From Paracoccus denitrificans (GTDB lineage Bacteria; Pseudomonadota; Alphaproteobacteria; Rhodobacterales; Rhodobacteraceae), in NCBI RefSeq assembly GCF_900100045.1, contig NZ_FNEA01000012.1, positions 62,001 to 126,000 on the forward strand: a stretch of DNA of 64,000 nt, in the 5' to 3' direction. This document shows, one piece after another, positions 36,148-44,838 of the stretch (position 1 is its first letter; every line of letters begins with the position of its first letter). A program made the position numbers and the translations under genes. The notes beneath the pieces were generated by a model. That model made no database searches and was not told the DNA's origin. It saw nothing but the letters and a program-made list of their open reading frames with translations.

Positions 36148-36227
36148 GCGGGATCACATGCTTGCAAGCCGCTGCCCGCTCGCCTAAGTCTTGAAAACCC
36201 GCGATAAGAAAGAACAAGGTGCCCCGA

Positions 36228-36461
36228 ATGGCCGGCGACAAACAGAACCTCCAGGACGCTTTTCTGAACCATGTGCGCAAGGGCAAGGTTCCGGTTACGA
36301 TTTTTCTTATCAATGGTGTGAAATTGCAGGGCGTCATCACCTGGTTCGACAATTTCTGCGTGCTCCTGCGCCGCGACGGTCAGTCGCAGCTGGTCTACAA
36401 GCACGCCATCTCGACCATCATGCCGGGGCAGCCGATCAGCCTCTATGAGGGCGAGGACTGA
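36228..36461 (+). CDS. hfq: Hfq, RNA chaperone
   Basis: The 77-residue Sm-like protein has Sm1 ([36 protein letters not shown]) and Sm2 ([13 protein letters not shown]) with the YKHA signature. It pairs small RNAs with mRNAs. I start at the ATG at 36228; a GTG three codons upstream is an alternative. The hflX start follows directly after its stop. Confidence 0.96.
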
Positions 36462-37769
36462 TTGGCCGAACCGACGGAAACCCGCGAACGCCCGACCCGG
36501 GCCTATGTGATCCATCCCGATCTGGGCAATTCGCGCACCCGCCGTTCGCCGGATCTGGCCCTGGAAGAGGCCGTGGCGCTGGCCCACGCGCTGCCCGCCA
36601 TCGAGGTGACGGGGGCCGAAGTGGCACGGCTGCGCAATCCCGATCCGGGCATGCTGTTCTCCAAGGGCAAGCGCGAAGAGATCGGCCAGCACCTGGAGGC
36701 CGCCGCCGCGGGCGAGGGGGCCGAGCTGGTGCTGATCGACGGGCCGGTCACCCCGGTCCAGCAGCGCAATCTGGAAAAGGAATGGGGCGTCAAGATCCTC
36801 GACCGCACCGGGCTGATCCTCGAGATCTTTGCCGACCGGGCGCAGACGCGCGAGGGCGTCTTGCAGGTGGAACTGGCGGCGCTGGCCTATCAGCGCACGC
36901 GGCTGGTGCGGGCCTGGACCCACCTGGAACGCCAGCGTGGCGGGCTTGGCTTCGTCGGCGGCCCCGGCGAGACCCAGATCGAGGCTGACCGCCGCGCCAT
37001 CGATGAGCAGGTGGTGCGCCTGCGCCGCCAACTCGAGCGCGTGGTCAAGACGCGCGAGCTGCACCGCAAGGCCCGTGCCAAGGTGCCCTATCCGATCGTC
37101 GCGCTGGTCGGCTATACCAACGCCGGAAAGTCCACGCTTTTCAACCGTCTGACCGGGGCCGAGGTCCTGGCGCAGGACCAGCTTTTCGCCACGCTGGACC
37201 CGACCATGCGGCAATTGACGCTGCCCGGTGGGCGCCGGGTGATCCTGTCCGATACGGTGGGTTTCATCTCGGACCTGCCGCATGAACTGGTCGCCGCCTT
37301 CCGCGCCACGCTGGAAGAGGTGCTGGCGGCCGACCTGATCCTGCATGTGCGCGACATCAGCCATCCCGAGACCGAGGAGCAGGCGGGGGATGTCGGCGAG
37401 ATCCTCGATTCGCTGGGCGTCGAAGAGGACGTGCCGCTGATCGAGGTCTGGAACAAGATCGACGCGCTTTCGCCGGAGACCCGCGCCGCACTTCAGCGCA
37501 CCGACGCACGGACCCAAGGCGTGCAGGCGATCTCGGCGCTGTCGGGCGAGGGGCTGGATACGCTGCTGGCCGCCATCGAGGCGCGCTTGGCAGAGGTGCT
37601 GGATGAGCCGCGCCGCGAGGCCGAACTGGTGCTGCCGCATTCGGACGGGCGGCGCCGGGCCTGGCTGCACGAGCAAGGCGTGATCACCGCCGAAGAGGTG
37701 GCCGAGGATGGCGTGCGCCTGCGCCTGCGCTGGACGGATCGGCAGAAGGCGGCCTTCCAAGCGCTTTGA
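36462..37769 (+). CDS. hflX: HflX, ribosome-associated GTPase
   Basis: The 435-residue GTPase starts at a TTG immediately after the hfq stop. It has the HflX N-terminal domain (AYVIHPDLGNSRTRRSPDLALEEAVALA), the GPGETQIEADRRAI helix, and the G domain with G1 GYTNAGKST near residue 215, G3 DTVGF and G4 NKID. HflX splits stalled or stressed ribosomes. hfq-hflX is a widely conserved pair. Confidence 0.95.
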   Translation: MAEPTETRERPTRAYVIHPDLGNSRTRRSPDLALEEAVALAHALPAIEVTGAEVARLRNPDPGMLFSKGKREEIGQHLEAAAAGEGAELVLIDGPVTPVQQRNLEKEWGVKILDRTGLILEIFADRAQTREGVLQVELAALAYQRTRLVRAWTHLERQRGGLGFVGGPGETQIEADRRAIDEQVVRLRRQLERVVKTRELHRKARAKVPYPIVALVGYTNAGKSTLFNRLTGAEVLAQDQLFATLDPTMRQLTLPGGRRVILSDTVGFISDLPHELVAAFRATLEEVLAADLILHVRDISHPETEEQAGDVGEILDSLGVEEDVPLIEVWNKIDALSPETRAALQRTDARTQGVQAISALSGEGLDTLLAAIEARLAEVLDEPRREAELVLPHSDGRRRAWLHEQGVITAEEVAEDGVRLRLRWTDRQKAAFQAL

Positions 37770-38228
37770 CGGCGCTCGCGCGGCGTGACGTCGGGCTGGA
37801 CGGTTGGGCAATCTGCCTGCCGCCGGGCATCCTCTGTGCCATCAGGATCGTGCAGATGTTCCGGGTCGGCTCGGACCTTTCCGCCGGTGGTCGGCATCTG
37901 CTGGTCAGGTGAGAGGAAACCGAGAGCGGGAAGCCTTGGGAACCGGACGTGACGGCACTACCGGCAGCGCGCGGATATGTCGCGCCCGGCATCTGCCGGC
38001 GCGGTCCAAGGCCCTGATGGGAATGGCATCCTCCCGCAGGAGGATCGAACTGGCATATCATAATTATATGACTGATATACGGATCATATATTTGATGTAT
38101 CTGTCCCGCTATGCGCATCCTCGACCCTGTCCGGCCAGGGATGCCTGCGAGGGAGCTTCGACAGCGCAGCCCGCCAGCCGGTGAGGAGAACGCCCGCATC
38201 GCCGATGCGGCACCAGGGAGGGAAGTTC
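37770..38228. other. Promoter region upstream of dctP
   Basis: The 459-bp gap is GC-rich on the left and strongly AT-rich between 38053 and 38101. It holds several overlapping ATAT-type palindromes and the 19-bp motif shared with the acyl-CoA dehydrogenase promoter. No gene is evident in the left part. Confidence 0.6.
38083..38101. promoter_or_regulatory. Shared AT-rich motif upstream of dctPQM
   Basis: ATCATATATTTGATGTATC matches 18 of 19 bases of the motif at 46677-46695 upstream of the acyl-CoA dehydrogenase operon. It lies about 130 bp before dctP. Its ATATAT-TTG-ATATAT-like symmetry suggests a dimeric regulator; co-regulation of transport and catabolism is inferred. Confidence 0.55.
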
Positions 38229-39236
38229 ATGTTTACTCGTCGCAGTTTTGCCGCAATGGCTGGGGCCGCCATCATCGCCTTGTCCACCGCCATGCCGGCA
38301 CTGGCGCAGAACCCCATCGTCATCAAGTTCAGCCATGTCGTCGCGCCCGATACGCCGAAGGGCAAGGCGGCCGTCAGGTTCAAGGAACTGGCGGAGCAGT
38401 ATACCGACGGCGCGGTGAAGGTCGAAGTCTATCCCAACAGCCAGCTCTACAAGGACAAGGAAGAACTCGAGGCCCTGCAACTGGGTGCGGTGCAGATGCT
38501 GGCGCCGTCGCTTGCCAAGTTCGGGCCGCTGGGGGTGCCGGAATTCGAGCTGTTCGACCTGCCCATGCTGTTCAAGGATCGCGACGACCTGCGCAAGATC
38601 ACCGAGGGCGAGATCGGCGATGCCCTGCTGGGGAAACTGGAGGCCAAGGGCATCATCGGGCTCGCCTATTGGGACAATGGCTTCAAGATCATGACCGCCA
38701 ATTCGCCGCTGGTCCATCCCGACGATTTCCTGGGCCTGAAGATGCGCATCCAGTCCTCGAAGATCCTGGAGGCGCAGTTCGAGGCCCTTGGCGCCGTGCC
38801 CCAGGTCATGGCCTTTTCCGAGGTCTACCAGGCGTTGCAGACCGGCGTCGTGGACGGGACCGAGAACACGCCGTCGAACACCTATACGCAGCGCGTCAAC
38901 GAGGTGCAGAAATACGGCAATGTCTCCAACCACGGATATATCGGCTATGCCGTCATCGTGAACAAGGCGTTCTGGGACGGGCTGGACGAGGGCGTGCGCG
39001 CCGATCTGGAAAAGGCGATGGCCGAGGCGACGGCCTATGCCAATGACATCGCCGAAGACGAGAACGCCACCGCCCTGCAAGCCATGCGCGATGCCGGAAA
39101 AACCGAATTCCACGACATGACCGAGGCAGAGCGTGCCGAATGGTTCGAGGTGCTCAAGCCCGTGCATGAGAGCATGGCAAAGCGGGTCGGTGCGGATCTT
39201 ATCCGGCAAACCTATACCGCACTCGGGATCGAGTGA
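38229..39236 (+). CDS. dctP: DctP, TRAP transporter substrate-binding protein
   Basis: The 335-residue periplasmic binding protein has a signal (TRRSFAAMAGAAIIALSTAMPALAQ) and then PIVIKFSHVVAPDTPKGKAAVRFKELAEQYTDGAVKVEVYPNSQLYKDKEELEALQLGAVQM, broken here only by its length. This is close to the C4-dicarboxylate (DctP) group. The carboxylate-binding arginine is in LKMRIQSS. The position beside a putative C5-dicarboxylate pathway suggests that itaconate, mesaconate or citramalate are possible ligands besides succinate, malate or fumarate. A GGGAGGGA ribosome site precedes the ATG at 38229. Confidence 0.9.
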   Translation: MFTRRSFAAMAGAAIIALSTAMPALAQNPIVIKFSHVVAPDTPKGKAAVRFKELAEQYTDGAVKVEVYPNSQLYKDKEELEALQLGAVQMLAPSLAKFGPLGVPEFELFDLPMLFKDRDDLRKITEGEIGDALLGKLEAKGIIGLAYWDNGFKIMTANSPLVHPDDFLGLKMRIQSSKILEAQFEALGAVPQVMAFSEVYQALQTGVVDGTENTPSNTYTQRVNEVQKYGNVSNHGYIGYAVIVNKAFWDGLDEGVRADLEKAMAEATAYANDIAEDENATALQAMRDAGKTEFHDMTEAERAEWFEVLKPVHESMAKRVGADLIRQTYTALGIE

Positions 39237-39248
39237 CGGCCGCAAATA

Positions 39249-39274
39249 GGGGACGCCTAAGCGCGTCCCCTTTT
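39249..39274 (+). terminator. Stem-loop with U-run between dctP and dctQ
   Basis: Arms GGGGACGC and GCGTCCCC flank a 6-base loop and are followed by TTTT. As in other TRAP operons, a partial terminator or 3'-stabilising hairpin here would give more binding protein than membrane subunits. Confidence 0.75.
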
Positions 39275-39291
39275 CATACGAGGGGTTTGCC

Positions 39292-39924
39292 ATGATTCTG
39301 CGCATCCTCGACCGCTTCGAAGAAATCCTGATCTCGGTGCTGATGGCCCTTGCCGTCGCATTGATCTTCGTTGCGGTCGTTCATCGCTTTTCGCTGGGCA
39401 CCGCCGCCGACCTGGTCGGTTGGGCCCGTGCCCACGATATGCCCGGGCTGCAGGATACGGCCCGGTCGATCTTCAGATGGATCAACTCGCTCAAGCTGAC
39501 CTGGGCGCAAGAGACCTGCATCTACCTGTTCGTGTGGATGGCGAAGTTCGGCGCGGCCTATGGGGTGCGCATCGGCATCCATGTCGGCGTCGATCTTCTG
39601 GTGCAAAGCCTGACGGGAACCGCGCAGAAGGCCATGACCGTCGTCGCGATGTCGGGCGGGATCATCTTTACCGCGATCATCGCCTGGATCGGGACGGATT
39701 TCGTCTATCACACCTGGAAGGGCGGCCAGATCTCGCCGGATCTCGAGATCAAGATGTGGATCGTCTATCTGGCCGTTCCGGTCGGTTCGGCGCTGATGTG
39801 CTTTCGCTTCGTTCAGGCGCTGTGGCTGTATCTGACCACCGGCCATGTCGCCCATCACGATATGGGCTCGGTCGAAGGCGTGCAGGAAGAGGCCGACGAT
39901 ATCGCCAAGGGAGGTCACGGATGA
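39292..39924 (+). CDS. dctQ: DctQ, TRAP transporter small membrane subunit
   Basis: The 210-residue protein has four transmembrane helices and the DctQ signature WAQETCIYLFVWMAKFGAAYGVRIGIHVGVDLL around residue 65-97 (key residues E, W, G). It joins DctM to form the TRAP permease. Its stop overlaps the dctM ATG. Confidence 0.92.
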   Translation: MILRILDRFEEILISVLMALAVALIFVAVVHRFSLGTAADLVGWARAHDMPGLQDTARSIFRWINSLKLTWAQETCIYLFVWMAKFGAAYGVRIGIHVGVDLLVQSLTGTAQKAMTVVAMSGGIIFTAIIAWIGTDFVYHTWKGGQISPDLEIKMWIVYLAVPVGSALMCFRFVQALWLYLTTGHVAHHDMGSVEGVQEEADDIAKGGHG

Positions 39925-41243
39925 CCGCGCTGATCATTTTCTTCATCCTGTCGGTGCTGCTGATCACCGGCATGCCGGTCTCGATCGCGCTGGGGCTGAC
40001 GGTGTTCACCTTCCTGTTCGGCTTCACCAGCATTCCGATGGACAGCATCGCGCTGAAGCTGTTCACCGGCATCGAGAAGTTCGAGATCATGGCGATCCCG
40101 TTCTTCATCCTGGCCGGCAACTTCCTGACCCATGGCGGCGTGGCCAGGCGGATGATCCGTTTCGCGACCTCGATGGTGGGGCACTGGTATGGCGGCATGG
40201 GGCTGGCGGCGGTGCTGTCCTGCGCCATGTTCGCGGCGATCTCGGGCTCCTCCCCGGCGACGGTGATGGCGGTCGGGTCCATCATGATCCCCGCCATGGT
40301 GCAGATGGGCTATCCGGCAAAGTTCGGCGTGGCGACGGTTGCGACCGCGGGCGGCCTTGGCATCCTGATCCCGCCGTCGATCGTGATGGTGATGTATTCG
40401 GTCGCGACCTCGGGCATGATGGTGACCGGCCCCGATGGCGCGCAGGTGATGGCCCCCTCGATCGGAGAGATGTTCATCGCCGGCGTCGTGCCCGGGCTGC
40501 TCCTGGCGGCGATGTTCGGAGTGACGACCGTCTGGCGGGCATGGCGCAACGGCTATCCCCGCCTGGATCGCGCAAGCTGGCGCGACCGCTGGAAGGCCTT
40601 TCGCGAGTCGGTCTGGGGCCTGATGCTGATCGCCATCATCATGGGCGGCATCTATGGCGGCCTGTTCACGCCGACCGAGGCCGCCGCGGTCAGCGCCGTC
40701 TATGCCTTCTTCATCGCCGTCTTCGTCTACAAGGACATCAGGCTGCGCGACGTGCCGCGCGTGCTGCTGAATTCGGCCGCGATGTCGGCGATGCTGCTCT
40801 ACATCATCACCAATGCGGTGATGTTCGCCTTCATCCTGACGTCCGAGCAGATCCCGCAGGCCTTGTCGGCCTGGATCGTCGACCTGGGCCTGGGCTGGGT
40901 TGGGTTCCTGCTGGTCGTCAACGTCATGCTGCTGGTCATCGGCATGGTGATGGAGCCGTCGGCCATCGTGCTGATCATGGCGCCGATCCTGTTCCCGGTG
41001 GCCGCGAAACTGGGCATCGACCCGGTGCATTTCGGCATCATGATGGTGGTGAACATGGAGATCGGCCTCTGCACCCCGCCGGTGGGCCTGAACCTCTATG
41101 TCGGCTCGGCGATCTCCCGGCTGGGGCTGACGCAGGTATCGGTGGCGGTGGTGCCGTGGCTGCTGACCGCGCTGATCTTCCTGGCGCTGATCACATACAT
41201 ACCGGCCATCACCCTGCTGTTGCCGAACCTGCTTGGGTTCTGA
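39921..41243 (+). CDS. dctM: DctM, TRAP transporter large membrane subunit
   Basis: The 440-residue permease has about 12 helices. DctM signatures are FEIMAIPFFILAGNFL near residue 50, AISGSSPATVMAVGSIMIPAM near 105, and the C-terminal GLCTPPVGLNLYVG. It uses a sodium gradient to take up the substrate delivered by DctP. It converges with the fumarase gene. Confidence 0.94.
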   Translation: MTALIIFFILSVLLITGMPVSIALGLTVFTFLFGFTSIPMDSIALKLFTGIEKFEIMAIPFFILAGNFLTHGGVARRMIRFATSMVGHWYGGMGLAAVLSCAMFAAISGSSPATVMAVGSIMIPAMVQMGYPAKFGVATVATAGGLGILIPPSIVMVMYSVATSGMMVTGPDGAQVMAPSIGEMFIAGVVPGLLLAAMFGVTTVWRAWRNGYPRLDRASWRDRWKAFRESVWGLMLIAIIMGGIYGGLFTPTEAAAVSAVYAFFIAVFVYKDIRLRDVPRVLLNSAAMSAMLLYIITNAVMFAFILTSEQIPQALSAWIVDLGLGWVGFLLVVNVMLLVIGMVMEPSAIVLIMAPILFPVAAKLGIDPVHFGIMMVVNMEIGLCTPPVGLNLYVGSAISRLGLTQVSVAVVPWLLTALIFLALITYIPAITLLLPNLLGF

Positions 41244-41288
41244 CTGCGGTTCTGAACAGGAAGGGGCTGCGAAAGCGGTCCCTTCGCG

Positions 41289-42794
41289 TCACGCCCGGGG
41301 CGGCGGCATCCGCCATTGCCGCGGGCCGCTGGCATGGACCGAGGTGCCGCGCGCGTCCACCGCCACCGTGACCGGCATGTCCCTGACGGTGAATTCGTGG
41401 ATCGCCTCCATGCCAAGATCCTCGAACCCCAGCACGCGCGCCTCGCGGATCGCCTGCGAGACCAGATAGGCCGCGCCGCCCACCGCGACCAGATAGGCGG
41501 CGCCGTTCCGGGCGATGGCCTCGATCGTCTCCTGGCCGCGCTCGGCCTTGCCGATCATCACCGACACGCCCAGCGTTTCCAGCATCATGTCGCTGTAGCG
41601 GTCCATCCGGGTCGAGGTGGTGGGACCGGCCGGCCCGACCACCTCACCGCCGACGGGATCGACCGGGCCGACATAATAGATCGCACGGTTGCGAAAGCTG
41701 ACCGGCAGGGGCTTGCCCTCGGCCAGCATCTGCTCGATCCGGCGATGGGCGGCGTCGCGCCCGGTCAGCAGGCGCCCGGACAGCAGCAGGGTCTCGCCCG
41801 GCCGCCAGCTTGCGATCTGCTCGCGGGTCAGGCGGTCCAGGTCGACGCGGCGGGCATCCTTCCAGGCGTCGCGAAAGTCGAGTTCGGGCCAGTCGGACAA
41901 ATCGGGCGGAACCAGCCGCGCCGGCCCGGATCCGTCCAGCGTGAAATGCACATGGCGCGTCGCCGCGCAGTTCGGCACCAGCGCCACCGGCAGCGAGGCG
42001 GCATGGGTGGGAAAGCTGCAAACCTTCACGTCCAGGACCGTCGTGATGCCGCCCAGGCCCTGCGCGCCGATGCCAAGCGCATTGACCCGGTCCATGATCT
42101 CCAGCCGCAGCTCCTCTTCGGGGGTCGCGGGGCCACGCGTGCGCAGCTCGGTCGCATCGATCGGCTGGTTCAGGGCCTGTTTCGCCATGACCATGGCCTT
42201 GTCCACGCTGCCGCCGATGCCAAGGCCCAGGATGCCCGGAGGACACCAGCCCGCGCCCATCGCCTCGACCGTCCCGACCACCCAGTCGGCGACATCGGCC
42301 GAGGGGTTCAGGACCGCGAATTTCGTCTTGTTCTCGGAACCGCCGCCCTTGGCCGAGACGTCGAACTCGACCGAGGTGCCAGCGACCATCTCGACATGCA
42401 GCATGGCCGGGGCATTGTCGCTGGTGTTGCGCCGCCGCCCGAACGGATCGGCCACGACCGAGGCGCGAAGCGGATTGGCATCGTTGCGATACGCCCGGCG
42501 CACGGCGTCGTCCACGATCTCTTGCAGCGGCCGGTCCCAGTCCAGTTGCGCCCGCACGCCGATCCGGGCGGTGATGTTGGCGACGCCCGTATCCTGGCAG
42601 ATCGGCCGGTGCCCCATCGCGGCCATGCGGGAATTGACCAGGATCTGCGCCATGGCGTTCCTGGCCGCCGGGCTTCGCTCGGCCGCCCATGCCGCCGACA
42701 TCGCCCGGATGAAATCGCGCGGATGGTAATACGATATGAACTGCAGGGCGTCGGCCACGCTGTCGATGACATGGCCTTCGGTGATCGCGGGCAT
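41289..42794 (-). CDS. Class I fumarate hydratase family enzyme (fumarase or mesaconase)
   Basis: The 501-residue enzyme combines both halves of iron-sulfur fumarases. The alpha part has RPICQDTGVANITARIG near residue 64 and ENKTKFAVLNPS; cluster cysteines include that CQDTG and AGWCPPGILGLGIGG. The beta part has LLSGRLLTGRDAAHRRIEQM and VGPAGPTTSTRMDRYSDMML. Family members hydrate fumarate; some, as in Burkholderia xenovorans and E. coli FumD, also hydrate mesaconate to (S)-citramalate. The nearby CoA-transferase and CitE-type lyase favour the mesaconase role. It is 9 bp after the LysR gene in one operon. Confidence 0.85.
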   Translation of the reverse strand: MPAITEGHVIDSVADALQFISYYHPRDFIRAMSAAWAAERSPAARNAMAQILVNSRMAAMGHRPICQDTGVANITARIGVRAQLDWDRPLQEIVDDAVRRAYRNDANPLRASVVADPFGRRRNTSDNAPAMLHVEMVAGTSVEFDVSAKGGGSENKTKFAVLNPSADVADWVVGTVEAMGAGWCPPGILGLGIGGSVDKAMVMAKQALNQPIDATELRTRGPATPEEELRLEIMDRVNALGIGAQGLGGITTVLDVKVCSFPTHAASLPVALVPNCAATRHVHFTLDGSGPARLVPPDLSDWPELDFRDAWKDARRVDLDRLTREQIASWRPGETLLLSGRLLTGRDAAHRRIEQMLAEGKPLPVSFRNRAIYYVGPVDPVGGEVVGPAGPTTSTRMDRYSDMMLETLGVSVMIGKAERGQETIEAIARNGAAYLVAVGGAAYLVSQAIREARVLGFEDLGMEAIHEFTVRDMPVTVAVDARGTSVHASGPRQWRMPPPRA

Positions 42795-42803
42795 GGCTGT
42801 TCC

Positions 42804-43778
42804 TCAGGGGGGCGGCTTGGCGGGTTCCTCGGCGGCAAGGACCGTGGCACCGATCCAGCGGTGATTGCGGACCAGGTCGCGCAGGATCTCGCGCGCAAGC
42901 GCCCGCACGACGGTGACCGCATTCGTCATCGGCCGGTCCGCGGAATGCGCCAGATGCACGGTCCGGCGGATCGCCGGCTCGCCGATGGGCCAGCTCAGCA
43001 ACCGGCCCTCGGTGATCTCGGGGGCAATGGCGTTCTCGGGCAGCACCGAATACCCCAGCCCCTCCCCAACCAGCAGCTTGATGTTGCTGTACGAATCGAC
43101 ATCCATCACGGTGTTCAGCTCCTGCGCGGCCGAAAGCGCCTGGCGCTTGAGCAATTCCCGCAATCCATGCCCTTCGCCGGGCAGGATCAGCGGCTTGCGT
43201 GTCACTTCGGCCATGGGGATGGGCTTGCCGGGTGCGGGCAGGTCATCCCTTGCGGCCAGGTGGGCAGGGCCGAAGAACCGCAGCGTCTCCTCCAGCAGGG
43301 CCTCGGTCGAGATGCCGTGCTCTGCCGCCTGACCGTAGAGCACGGCAAGGTCGATCCGGCCCTCTCGCATCCATTCCAGCACGAAGCCGCTCATCGCCTC
43401 GGCGATGCGCAGCTTGATCTTGGGGTAGCGCAAGTGAACGGCGGTGATCAGCGGCACGGCCAGGATCTCGCCGATCGTGCCGGGAAGGCCCAGACGGACC
43501 TCGCCCGCGGGATCGTTCTCATGGCCGCGGATCTCCTCCTCGGCGACGGCAAGCTGGTCGAGAATTGTCCGGGCATGGCGCAGCAGGATCGCCCCCGCCT
43601 CGGTCGGCTCGACCCCGCGCGGGCTGCGAAACAGCAGCGGCGTGTCCAGCCCGGCCTCCATGTTGCGCACATGCAGCGACAGCGCCGGCTGGGCGACATG
43701 CAGGAATTCGGCGGCACGCGAGAACGAGCCGTGTTCGACGATGGCCACGAAATAGCGAAGCTGGCGGATGTCCATCAT
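42804..43778 (-). CDS. LysR-type transcriptional regulator
   Basis: The 324-residue regulator has the N-terminal winged helix (MDIRQLRYFVAIVEHGSFSRAAEFLHVAQPALSLHVRNMEAGL) and a periplasmic-binding-like effector domain (GEVRLGLPGTIGEILAVPLI). It lies between a methyltransferase gene (ATGATG overlap) and the fumarase gene, so it probably controls this operon and possibly the rightward catabolic operon; the P. aeruginosa itaconate locus also has a LysR gene. The effector is unknown; a C5 acid or its CoA ester is a guess. Confidence 0.88.
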   Translation of the reverse strand: MMDIRQLRYFVAIVEHGSFSRAAEFLHVAQPALSLHVRNMEAGLDTPLLFRSPRGVEPTEAGAILLRHARTILDQLAVAEEEIRGHENDPAGEVRLGLPGTIGEILAVPLITAVHLRYPKIKLRIAEAMSGFVLEWMREGRIDLAVLYGQAAEHGISTEALLEETLRFFGPAHLAARDDLPAPGKPIPMAEVTRKPLILPGEGHGLRELLKRQALSAAQELNTVMDVDSYSNIKLLVGEGLGYSVLPENAIAPEITEGRLLSWPIGEPAIRRTVHLAHSADRPMTNAVTVVRALAREILRDLVRNHRWIGATVLAAEEPAKPPP

Positions 43779-44527
43779 GGTCGCCCCCCGGAATCCTCGG
43801 CCCGCGCCAGCGTCCAGCAGACCAGGGGCTGGACGAGCACCGCCTTGCCGTCCCGGACGCGGATGTTGTCGCGCCATGCCCGCGCCAGCGCCGCGGCATT
43901 GCCTTGCGCCAGCGCCGCGCGATCGGGATCGACGCGGGCCAGGTAATCCACGAACTCCTCCAGGTCGCGGAACCGGCTTTCGCGGGTCCAGCGGCGGAGA
44001 TCCCGCAACACGATCCGCCCCTCGGAAATCAGGGACTCGACGGCTTGCACCGCTTTTTGCCGGATGGCGGATTCATCCTCGACCGGGCGCATGGCGCGAA
44101 AGAAGCTGCCCGTGGCAAGGGGTTCGACAACATGAAGCAGCCCCCCCGGACGCAGGACGGACAGCGCATTCAGGACGGCGCCGGTCATGGCGGGAGGTTC
44201 CACATGATGCAGCGCGTTGACGAAACAGGCCGCATCGAAGGGGCGCAACTCGGGCAGCGCCTCGGCATGCGCTTCGATAAAGGTGACCGACGGCAAGCGG
44301 GCACGGGCGCGCGCCAGCGCCTCGGCCGAAGGGTCCAGTCCGGTAACGTCGAAGCCCGCCTCGTGCAGCAGGGCGGTGATCGTGCCATCGCCGCAACCCA
44401 GTTCCAGGATGCGCCGCGACCTTGCCTCGCGCAGGCTGGTGATCAGGACGCCCGCCGTATCGGAGCTTACCGAGCGTGCCCGGGCCAGGAGATCTTCCGG
44501 CTTTTCCAGTGGATTCGGGTGCTGCAT
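43775..44527 (-). CDS. Class I SAM-dependent methyltransferase
   Basis: The 250-residue protein has the SAM-binding motif ILELGCGDGTITALLHEAGFDVTGLDPS near residue 45-72 and motif IV-like FDAACFVNALHHVEPP near 112. The start is the ATG at 44527, with AGGAGG seven bases upstream; the longer frame begins with TTG. The substrate is unknown. It overlaps the LysR gene and is first in a methyltransferase-LysR-fumarase transcript. Trans-aconitate-type carboxyl methyltransferases have a similar fold, but no residue here proves that. Confidence 0.75.
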   Translation of the reverse strand: MQHPNPLEKPEDLLARARSVSSDTAGVLITSLREARSRRILELGCGDGTITALLHEAGFDVTGLDPSAEALARARARLPSVTFIEAHAEALPELRPFDAACFVNALHHVEPPAMTGAVLNALSVLRPGGLLHVVEPLATGSFFRAMRPVEDESAIRQKAVQAVESLISEGRIVLRDLRRWTRESRFRDLEEFVDYLARVDPDRAALAQGNAAALARAWRDNIRVRDGKAVLVQPLVCWTLARAEDSGGRP

Positions 44528-44838
44528 CTCATCCTCCTGCCTTCCGACGATATGCGGAGCATGTGTGAGCCAAAACTTCAAGTAAACATCACGTCCCGCA
44601 TTATATAAGAAAGTTATGGCCGGCTTGTCGAAATCTTATTGGACGGGAGGTTGCCAGGTCCCGCATCCTGACACTGGAACGTGGGGGCGAAGAATGAACC
44701 GGACGGCAGAGATGCGCCAGGTCTGGCCGCAGGGCCGGAGGCAGTGATGGCTGCCAGAGGATTGCGGCAAATGCTGGACCCTGCCTCGACCCGGGAGTTC
44801 CCAACCGCCATGAAGGCAAGCCCGGAGCGTTGCGCGGG

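Noticed and set aside
38041..38101. AT-rich palindromes upstream of dctP as a replication or partition site
   Set aside because: The block is short and the motif recurs at the acyl-CoA dehydrogenase promoter, so a regulatory role is more likely.
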